This document shows, one piece after another, positions 1 to 4,805 of a stretch of DNA of 5,343 nt (positions are counted from its first letter, which is position 1; each line of letters begins with the position of its first letter). A program made the translations under genes and the position numbers. Below the pieces are notes generated by a model, which saw nothing but the letters and a program-made list of their open reading frames with translations, had not been told where the DNA came from and ran no database searches. Source of the stretch: Bacteroidota bacterium (GTDB lineage: Bacteria > Bacteroidota > Bacteroidia > Chitinophagales > Chitinophagaceae); the NCBI GenBank assembly GCA_029778965.1, contig JAKPBL010000280.1:1-5343 (forward strand). Reading direction: 5' to 3'.

Positions 1-771
1 ACTGGAAATTTCCTCTCCGTAATCGTTGTTATGGGTGATGGCCACCTCGATGTCGTTGCCCCTGAGGTGAATGATCGGGTACCGCAATTCGTCTTCATTG
101 GTACGGCGTTGCAGCAGGTCGAGCAACCCGTTTTTGCTGACGAATTTTTTTCCGTTGAAAACGATAATCAGTCCGGCGTTCAGGTAGCAGTAGTTCCACA
201 ACAGGTTCTCGATATATTCTTCCTGGAAATGAAAATTCCTGAATACGGTTTCGTCGGGAACGAAACTGACCAGGGTGCCGTTGGCGCCGCTGCTGCCGGT
301 TTCTTTGTGCTCCTTCAGCAGCACCCCTCTTTCAAATTCGGCCGTTTTTTCTTTCCCGTCGCGGAAAGCGGTCACCTTGAAATAGTTGCTCAGCGCATTC
401 ACCGCCTTGGTACCGACGCCGTTCAGTCCCACACTTTTCTGAAATGCCTTGCTGTCGTATTTGGCGCCCGTATTGATCTTGCTCACCACATCCACCACCT
501 TGCCCAGGGGGATGCCGCGACCATAGTCGCGGATGGACACGGTCCGGTCTTTAATCGTAATCTCCACCTGCTTGCCGTAACCCATGGTATGCTCGTCGAT
601 ACAGTTGTCGATCACTTCTTTCAGGAGTACATAGATACCGTCGTCGGCGCTGGCGCCATCGCCCAGCTTGCCGATATACATACCCGGCCGCAGGCGGATA
701 TGTTCCCGCCAGTCGAGGCTTCTGATGGACTCTTCGGTGTACTCAAATCCTGGTTTTTGCTGCTCTGCCAT
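1..771 (-). CDS. parE: DNA topoisomerase IV subunit B, N-terminal 257 residues (partial, runs off the left edge)
   Basis: ATPase subunit of the type IIA topoisomerase that decatenates daughter chromosomes with ParC in the cytoplasm. The minus-strand reading frame is open from the ATG at 771-769 to base 1 with no stop. Visible are the GHKL ATPase motifs: RPGMYIG (residues 28-34), EVIDNCIDE with the probable catalytic Glu52 and Mg-binding Asn56, DYGRGIP with Asp82, and [14 protein letters not shown] (115-128), the ATP-lid glycine motif. Known family pattern: [14 protein letters not shown] and RPGMYIG fit Bacteroidota ParE, while GyrB of that phylum has RPAMYIG and GGLHGVG. The start at 771 gives MAEQ followed by [11 protein letters not shown], the usual N-terminus. 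An in-frame ATG at 801-799 would add ten residues, but it lies upstream of a good -7 element, so I prefer 771. The transducer and Toprim domains lie outside the window. Very sure of the family, fairly sure of ParE over GyrB. Confidence 0.92.
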   Translation of the reverse strand, partial: MAEQQKPGFEYTEESIRSLDWREHIRLRPGMYIGKLGDGASADDGIYVLLKEVIDNCIDEHTMGYGKQVEITIKDRTVSIRDYGRGIPLGKVVDVVSKINTGAKYDSKAFQKSVGLNGVGTKAVNALSNYFKVTAFRDGKEKTAEFERGVLLKEHKETGSSGANGTLVSFVPDETVFRNFHFQEEYIENLLWNYCYLNAGLIIVFNGKKFVSKNGLLDLLQRRTNEDELRYPIIHLRGNDIEVAITHNNDYGEEISS

Positions 772-788
772 ACGATCGTTAAAGGCTG

Positions 789-796
789 CAAATATA
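789..796 (-). promoter_or_regulatory. Candidate Bacteroidota -7 promoter element for parE
   Basis: On the minus strand the bases read TATATTTG, an exact match to the Bacteroidota primary-sigma -7 consensus TAnnTTTG. It ends 17 bp before the parE ATG, which predicts a short leader of roughly 13-15 nt. No clean TTG lies at the expected -33 distance; only a TTTT at 817-814 is near. There is no Shine-Dalgarno sequence between the element and the ATG, as is normal in this phylum. The motif match is seen; the promoter function is inferred. Confidence 0.45.
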
Positions 797-871
797 GCCA
801 TTGGGAAGGCAAGAAAAGGGGCTGGTTTTTCACCGCTGTGGAAAAGCTACCTGGCTTTATATAATTGTAAA

Positions 872-913
872 TCAATGGATATTGGTTGATCTAATATTTA
901 ATATCGCCATTGA
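872..913. repeat. Imperfect 12-bp inverted repeat in the divergent promoter region
   Basis: TCAATG (872-877) pairs with CATTGA (908-913), and GATATT (878-883) pairs with AATATC (900-905). Only a 2-base bulge (906-907) and a 16-base loop interrupt the 12 pairs. No T-run follows on either strand, so it does not look like an intrinsic terminator. It sits about 11 bp upstream of the -33 position expected for the candidate promoter at 948-955, where a regulator site would fit. The pairing is seen; an operator role is inferred, and chance in AT-rich DNA is possible. Confidence 0.4.
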
Positions 914-947
914 CCGGTTTATAGTTTTCTGGTGTGCCGAATATTCT

Positions 948-955
948 TATTTTTG
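948..955 (+). promoter_or_regulatory. Candidate -7 element for the five-gene plus-strand cluster
   Basis: TATTTTTG matches the Bacteroidota TAnnTTTG consensus exactly. A TTTT at 925-928 is 19 bp upstream, close to the -33 position, but it lacks the final G of TTG. It is the best plus-strand match I found in the spacer. The start of transcription would fall near 960, leaving a leader of about 125 nt before the ATG at 1086. Confidence 0.35.
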
Positions 956-1085
956 ATGTCCCGCTACGGTGCCAGTCTCGTTGACCTACTAACCTTCCAA
1001 CAACTGGCCTCGGCAGCTCTACTAACCCATTGAGCGCTGATTTACAACCCGTTATTTTAACTATTTGCTGAAAAAATGTAGATGT

Positions 1086-1352
1086 ATGTACAGTTATTCC
1101 TTATTGGAAACGAGTTGTTATTACCTGATCCAGGAAAAGACAGACGGCCCGGTTTCCCTGATCAAAGTGAACACGGATTCGGATTATTGCCTGTTTATTA
1201 CCCGCTTCGGCGACACGGAAACAACCGAATGGAAAAGAAAACAAGACCCGATTTATGAAATACTCGAGTTGCTGAGCGATGAAAAAGTGAAGGAGTGGCA
1301 GAAGGCTTATTACAGCAACGAAGACGCGTTTTACGAAGACGGTGACGAATAA
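1086..1352 (+). CDS. Hypothetical 88-aa protein, first of two tandem paralogues
   Basis: I do not recognise a family. The 88 residues contain short hydrophobic stretches that look like beta strands (YYLIQ, SLIKV, CLFITRFG), then a conserved W49-K50 and P55, a helix-like segment (IYEILELL) and a very acidic C-terminal tail ending EDGDE. No signal peptide or membrane segment is visible, so a cytosolic protein is likely. It aligns without gaps to the next gene over the first 63 residues with 17 identities, including M1, Y4, S5, Y13, L14, C35, G42, W49, K50 and P55. The ATG at 1086 was chosen because it makes this alignment start at residue 1; the in-frame TTG at 1065 would add an unmatched LLKKCRC. 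It is first in the tight plus-strand cluster, 10 bp before its paralogue, and looks more AT-rich than the downstream genes. A small SH3-like or adaptor fold is possible, but that is a guess. Confidence 0.75.
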   Translation: MYSYSLLETSCYYLIQEKTDGPVSLIKVNTDSDYCLFITRFGDTETTEWKRKQDPIYEILELLSDEKVKEWQKAYYSNEDAFYEDGDE

Positions 1353-1362
1353 AATCATCCAC

Positions 1363-1629
1363 ATGGTAACGTATTCTGACCTATCTGCAGGCAGCTTTTA
1401 CCTGCTGCGCGACCAGCCCTCCGCTGCCATTCAATTGGTGTCGGTACTGGCGCTGACCGATAAATGTATCCTGTTGCGCAGCTACGGCCAGGAAGACCAT
1501 GATTTCTGGAAAAAGAACGACGAGCCGGTGGCCGAGCTGATCGAAGAGCTCGACTATGACAGCGCGGCGGCTATCCTCTCTGTTTATAACGAAGAAGAAG
1601 ACCCCGAGGCCGGCGATGAGTCATTCTGA
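1363..1629 (+). CDS. Hypothetical 88-aa protein, second tandem paralogue
   Basis: Unrecognised family, 88 residues, the same length as the preceding gene and clearly related to it. The pattern is the same: strand-like FYLLRD, AIQLVSVLAL and CILLRSYG, then F-W-K-K and P55, a helix-like VAELIEEL, and an acidic tail (EEEDPEAGDE). The ATG at 1363 gives MVTYSDL, matching MYSYSLL of the paralogue; an in-frame GTG at 1342 lies inside the upstream gene and adds residues with no counterpart. Its last 14 bp overlap the start of the YkgJ-type gene, so the two are probably translated in a coupled way. It is visibly GC-richer than its paralogue, and with only about 27% identity in the aligned part the duplication is old. 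No membrane segment or signal peptide. Function unknown. Confidence 0.8.
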   Translation: MVTYSDLSAGSFYLLRDQPSAAIQLVSVLALTDKCILLRSYGQEDHDFWKKNDEPVAELIEELDYDSAAAILSVYNEEEDPEAGDESF

Positions 1630-2125
1630 GCGCCCGGTTACCGACCTTGCCGTTATTGCCGCCATCGCTGCGCAGGAAGAAGCCGAAAACGAGCGGTTTA
1701 CCCGCTTCCTGAAAGCATCCGGCGGGCAGCTCGACGATCTGGTCATGGCCATCAATGCCGACGTAGAGCCGCAGGTGAGCTGCATTGACTGCGGCAATTG
1801 CTGCCGCAGCCTCATCATCCACGTGGAACCGGCCGATATACCGCCGTTGGCTGAACACCTCGCCATCGACGAAGCTGCATTTGCCAGCCGGTACCTCGAA
1901 AAAGGTATGGGCGATGCCGCTGTTGTCAGCCAGGTGCCCTGCCATTTCCTGTCGGGCAATTGCTGCACGGTCTATCCGCACCGGTTCAGCGCCTGCCGCT
2001 CTTTTCCGCACCTGGATGTGCCTGGTGTCGCCACCCGCGCTTTTGCCCTGATGCAACAGGTGGGTCGCTGCCCGATTGTTTTTAATGTGATAAAACTACT
2101 CAAGTCGCGAACAGGATTTTGTTAG
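1616..2125 (+). CDS. YkgJ-type cysteine-cluster (CxxCxxCC) protein
   Basis: A 169-residue protein of the YkgJ family, annotated in databases as a putative zinc- or iron-binding cysteine cluster; the biochemical role is not established. Visible: a helical N-terminus (about 10-50), then the signature C56-I-D-C59-G-N-C62-C63, and a second cluster with C109, C116, C117 and C127 in a PCxFL..GNCCTVYPHRFSACRSFP context, plus C152. The family usually has C-x-I-Y-x-x-R-P-x-x-C-R; here C117 and C127 fit that spacing, the proline after R123 is Phe, and C116 is an extra cysteine. The last residue is also Cys (C169). The ATG at 1616 overlaps the end of the upstream 88-aa gene by 14 bp, and the next gene starts 8 bp after the stop. 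No signal peptide, so cytosolic. Sure of the family, not of the ligand or function. Confidence 0.88.
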   Translation: MSHSERPVTDLAVIAAIAAQEEAENERFTRFLKASGGQLDDLVMAINADVEPQVSCIDCGNCCRSLIIHVEPADIPPLAEHLAIDEAAFASRYLEKGMGDAAVVSQVPCHFLSGNCCTVYPHRFSACRSFPHLDVPGVATRAFALMQQVGRCPIVFNVIKLLKSRTGFC

Positions 2126-2130
2126 TTTTG
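2123..2130 (+). promoter_or_regulatory. Possible internal -7 element before the rhodanese-thioredoxin gene
   Basis: TAGTTTTG matches TAnnTTTG and overlaps the TAG stop of the cysteine-cluster gene. Transcription would begin at or next to the ATG at 2134, making a nearly leaderless message. No TTG is found at the -33 distance. With so short a motif in a tightly packed cluster, chance is a real alternative. Confidence 0.2.
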
Positions 2131-2133
2131 GGT

Positions 2134-2823
2134 ATGATCAACAGAATACTTCTTGCGGTAACACTGGTAATCGCCCTCGCAGGATGCGCCGGCGCCCAGG
2201 TGAAAGAGTTGGATGCGCCTGCTTTTGCAGAAAAGATAAAAACCGGCGGACAATTGCTCGATGTACGCACAAGGGATGAATTTGCATCGGGGTATATCGA
2301 CGGGGCGATGCAGGCCGACTGGCTCCAGCCGGCCCAGTTCAATGAGCGGACACAATACCTCGTGGCATCGAAGCCCGTATATGTGTATTGCGCCAGTGGC
2401 GTTCGCAGCAAATCGGCCGCCGCTGCCCTGGCAAAAAAAGGGTTCGACGTATATACTTTAACCGGCGGACTGATTCAATGGAAAAAAGCAAGCCTGCCGC
2501 TTACCGGCGGCGATAAGAAAACAGGGATGACGACTGCCGACTACCAGCAGAAGACCAGCCAGCCGGGATATGTGCTGGTAGACGTGGGCGCCGCCTGGTG
2601 TCCGCCCTGCCGGCAAATGGCGCCCGTGCTGGACTCTTTGCAGCGGGAGAAAGGCGATCATTACCGGTTTGTACAGGTGGATGGTGGCAACGACACCGAA
2701 GTGATGCGATCACTTGATGTTTCCGCCCTTCCCCATTTCCTGTTGTACAAAGATGGCCGTCTCGTATGGCAACAGCAGGGGCTGGTTGAACTCGCTACTT
2801 TCAAGCGCCTCCTCGCCCAATAA
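2134..2823 (+). CDS. Exported rhodanese-thioredoxin fusion, probable lipoprotein
   Basis: A 229-residue two-domain protein likely to act in the periplasm, anchored to a membrane. Residues 1-18 form a lipoprotein signal: MINR, a hydrophobic core, then the lipobox L15-A16-G17-C18. Residues 24-125 are a rhodanese domain with LDVRTRDEF (42-50) and the active-site loop C86-A-S-G-V-R-S, so C86 could carry a persulfide; the domain ends in the typical LTGGLIQWK. Residues 132-229 are a thioredoxin fold with W155-C156-P-P-C159 and the cis-proline P200 (ALPHF). WCPPC is common in TlpA/ResA-like extracytoplasmic thioredoxins. The family logic suggests thiol-disulfide or sulfane-sulfur transfer, but the substrate is unknown. 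No acidic stretch follows C18, so a surface-export signal is not evident; cleavage by signal peptidase I after A19-G20-A21 is an alternative. The ATG at 2134 was chosen because it starts the signal peptide directly. It lies 8 bp after the cysteine-cluster gene and 24 bp before dnaG. Confidence 0.9.
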   Translation: MINRILLAVTLVIALAGCAGAQVKELDAPAFAEKIKTGGQLLDVRTRDEFASGYIDGAMQADWLQPAQFNERTQYLVASKPVYVYCASGVRSKSAAAALAKKGFDVYTLTGGLIQWKKASLPLTGGDKKTGMTTADYQQKTSQPGYVLVDVGAAWCPPCRQMAPVLDSLQREKGDHYRFVQVDGGNDTEVMRSLDVSALPHFLLYKDGRLVWQQQGLVELATFKRLLAQ

Positions 2824-2847
2824 TCGGTAAATTGCCCGTTTCGTTTC

Positions 2848-4779
2848 TTGATCTCACCGGCTACCATACAACAGATCCAGCACCGCATCGACATCATCGA
2901 CGTGGTAGGGAGTTTCGTAAAGTTGAAAAAAAGAGGCACCAACTACCTTGGACTCTGCCCTTTTCACAACGAAAAAACGCCCAGCTTCACCGTATCGCCC
3001 AATAAGGAGATATTCAAATGCTTCGGTTGCGGAAAAAGTGGCAACACCATCTCCTTTTTGATGGAGCATGAGAAATATTCTTATGTGGAAGCGCTTCGCT
3101 GGCTCGCGAACCGGTATAATATTGAGGTGGAAGAAACCGAGGTCAGCGCCGAAGTTCGCGAGCAGCAGCAACTGGCCGACAGCCTCTATATTCTCAACCA
3201 GTTTGCCCAGAAATATTTTTCCAGCACACTCTTTGAATCAGACGAAGGCCAGGCGGTGGCCCTCAGCTACCTGGAGCAACGGGGCTTTGCATCGCCCATA
3301 CTTGAAAAGTTCCAGGTCGGCTATTGCAGGGAAGAACGGAATGCATTCGTTACCGAAGCCCTCGGTAAACAGTATAACCGCGACCTGTTATTGAAATCCG
3401 GCCTTGCGGCGCTCCGCAACGAAGAGCTGGTTGACAATTACCGCGTACGTATAATTTTCCCTATACACAATACCACCGTTAAGGTGATGGGTTTCGGCGC
3501 ACCCATCATTAATAAAAACGACCGCGCGCCCAAGTATATCAACACGCCCGAGAACGAGATTTACATAAAGAGCCGTATTCTCTATGGCATGTATTTCGCC
3601 CGGCAGGTAATCGATAAACACGACGAATGCCTGTTGGTGGAGGGTTATACCGATGTGATCAGCCTGCACCAGGCGGGCATTGAAAACGTGGTAGCCAGCG
3701 GGGGCACCTCGCTTACCACCGAGCAGATCAGGTTGGTAAGAAAATACACCAACAACCTGACGATTGTATATGACGGTGACGCCGCCGGGGTGAAAGCGGC
3801 GTTGCGTGGGCTCGATATGGCCCTCGAAGAAGGGTTGCACGTAAAGCTGGTATTGATTCCCGATAAGGAAGACCCCGACAGCTATGTAAATAAAGTAGGG
3901 GCCGACGCCTTCCGCGCTTTCGTTGCCGAAAACAAAAAAGACTTTATTCTCTTTCAACTGGAAGTGGCCCTGCATGACGCCGGGAACGACAGCCAGCAAA
4001 AAGCGGCGGCCGTTAACCAGATAGCCGAGACCTTGTCGCGCATCAACAAGGCAGAAGACTTTACCCGGCAGCAGGATTATATCAGGCAGTGCGCCGCCCT
4101 GCTCAAGATTGAAGAAGCCGGGTTGAACAACCTGGTGAACAAATTCATCCGCGAGCGCATCGGTAAAATGGAGGCGAAATGGGACCCCGCTGCCGAAGGT
4201 CTTCCCCCAACCGGCGATCCCGAACAGGTGCCGGCCAGCGACGAAGGATTGCAGTTGCTGCTGAAAGACGAGTTGCAGGAAAGAGCCGCGGTGCGCGTGC
4301 TGATCGAATACGGTGCCATGGAATGGGAGGAAGGAAAAAAGGTGGCTTCTTACCTGCTGGACGAGCTGGACGATGACATGATCAGCAACCCCGACCTGCA
4401 ACGCGTACTGCACGTGTACCGGCATTGGCGCCAGGCGGGTATCGACCCCGGCGCCAGGAATTTTTTCTACCACGAAGACCAGTCGTTGTCGGCGGTGGTG
4501 GTATCGCTGCTGGAGTTTCCGTATGAGCTGAGCGCGAAATGGAAAGACAAATTTCAGATGGCGGTCGCCACGCGCGAAGATGTTTACCGGCAGGATGTGA
4601 GGAATACCATCGCTTACCTGAAGCTTCGCAAGATTAAAAAGATGGTGGAAGAAAACCAGGCCGACCTGCTGCGGGAGCATTCTCCTGAAGAGCAAACCAC
4701 GCTGCTGCAAACCCACCAGGCATTAAAGCAAATGGAAAGGGAGCTGCTGAAAGAATATGGAACGGTGATCGTGCGCTAG
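2848..4779 (+). CDS. dnaG: DNA primase DnaG, TTG start
   Basis: Makes the RNA primers for chromosome replication at the fork, working with the DnaB helicase. The 643 residues are near the usual length. The N-terminal CHC2 zinc ribbon has C37, H40, C58 and C61 (CPFHNEKTPSF, CFGCGKSG). The RNA polymerase core has FPIHN..KVMGFG, PKYINTPE with K229, and K241. The Toprim part has E265 in EGYTDV, D309 and D311 in YDGDAAG, and DPDS. Residues about 446-465 are a proline-rich, acidic linker, followed by a helical C-terminal region (about 466-643), the expected helicase-binding part. The start must be the TTG at 2848: it gives MISPATIQQIQ, and between it and the in-frame TAA of the upstream gene (2821-2823) there is no ATG or GTG. 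No Shine-Dalgarno sequence is visible. Oddity: in the GFGGR motif the Arg is Pro (G217-A218-P219). It is last in its cluster; rpoD does not follow, unlike E. coli. Confidence 0.97.
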   Translation: MISPATIQQIQHRIDIIDVVGSFVKLKKRGTNYLGLCPFHNEKTPSFTVSPNKEIFKCFGCGKSGNTISFLMEHEKYSYVEALRWLANRYNIEVEETEVSAEVREQQQLADSLYILNQFAQKYFSSTLFESDEGQAVALSYLEQRGFASPILEKFQVGYCREERNAFVTEALGKQYNRDLLLKSGLAALRNEELVDNYRVRIIFPIHNTTVKVMGFGAPIINKNDRAPKYINTPENEIYIKSRILYGMYFARQVIDKHDECLLVEGYTDVISLHQAGIENVVASGGTSLTTEQIRLVRKYTNNLTIVYDGDAAGVKAALRGLDMALEEGLHVKLVLIPDKEDPDSYVNKVGADAFRAFVAENKKDFILFQLEVALHDAGNDSQQKAAAVNQIAETLSRINKAEDFTRQQDYIRQCAALLKIEEAGLNNLVNKFIRERIGKMEAKWDPAAEGLPPTGDPEQVPASDEGLQLLLKDELQERAAVRVLIEYGAMEWEEGKKVASYLLDELDDDMISNPDLQRVLHVYRHWRQAGIDPGARNFFYHEDQSLSAVVVSLLEFPYELSAKWKDKFQMAVATREDVYRQDVRNTIAYLKLRKIKKMVEENQADLLREHSPEEQTTLLQTHQALKQMERELLKEYGTVIVR

Positions 4780-4805
4780 CCTTATTTTTCGGCTGGGTTC
4801 TTTTT
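4776..4805 (+). terminator. Candidate intrinsic terminator of dnaG, overlapping both convergent gene ends
   Basis: CTAGCC (4776-4781) pairs with GGCTGG (4791-4796) through six pairs, one of them a T-G wobble, around a 9-base loop, followed at once by GTTCTTTTT. A competing stem, 4792-4798 with 4806-4815, is followed by AGTTTTT (4816-4822). Either could end the plus-strand transcript. The first stem starts in the last two codons of dnaG, and its loop contains the stop codon of the opposite gene. On the minus strand no T-run follows, so it does not look bidirectional. Stems are short, hence the moderate confidence. Confidence 0.4.

Larger units (their letters stand above)
772..1085. other. Divergent intergenic region between parE and the five-gene plus-strand cluster
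   Basis: A 314-bp spacer with no credible gene. It is AT-rich in its middle part (about 860-960). It holds a -7-like element for each direction (789-796 minus, 948-955 plus), an imperfect inverted repeat (872-913), a 9-bp direct repeat CTACTAACC at 986-994 and 1019-1027, and the two-codon start-stop ATGTAG (1076-1081) just before the first plus-strand gene. If transcription starts just after 955, the leader of the plus-strand cluster is about 125 nt. I recognise no riboswitch, tRNA or known RNA in it. Confidence 0.7.

Noticed and set aside
1..771. Reading the left gene as gyrB
   Set aside because: RPGMYIG and [14 protein letters not shown] fit the Bacteroidota topoisomerase IV B subunit; GyrB of that phylum has RPAMYIG and GGLHGVG.
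769..801. Alternative upstream ATG for parE at 801-799
   Set aside because: It adds [10 protein letters not shown], absent from the usual ParE N-terminus, and the -7 element TATATTTG lies downstream of it.
31..864. Long plus-strand open frame (277 codons) across the left end
   Set aside because: It lies antisense to the unmistakable ATPase motifs of parE on the minus strand and has no recognisable motif of its own.
986..1027. 9-bp direct repeat CTACTAACC at 986-994 and 1019-1027
   Set aside because: One such repeat in a 314-bp spacer is not rare by chance, and the 33-bp spacing matches no site type I know.
1571..2056. Minus-strand open frame of 161 codons
   Set aside because: Antisense to the cysteine-cluster gene, whose CxxCxxCC motif fixes the coding strand.
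3388..4716. A 442-codon minus-strand open frame inside dnaG
   Set aside because: It is wholly antisense to conserved primase coding sequence, has no motif I recognise, and long antisense frames are common in GC-biased codons.
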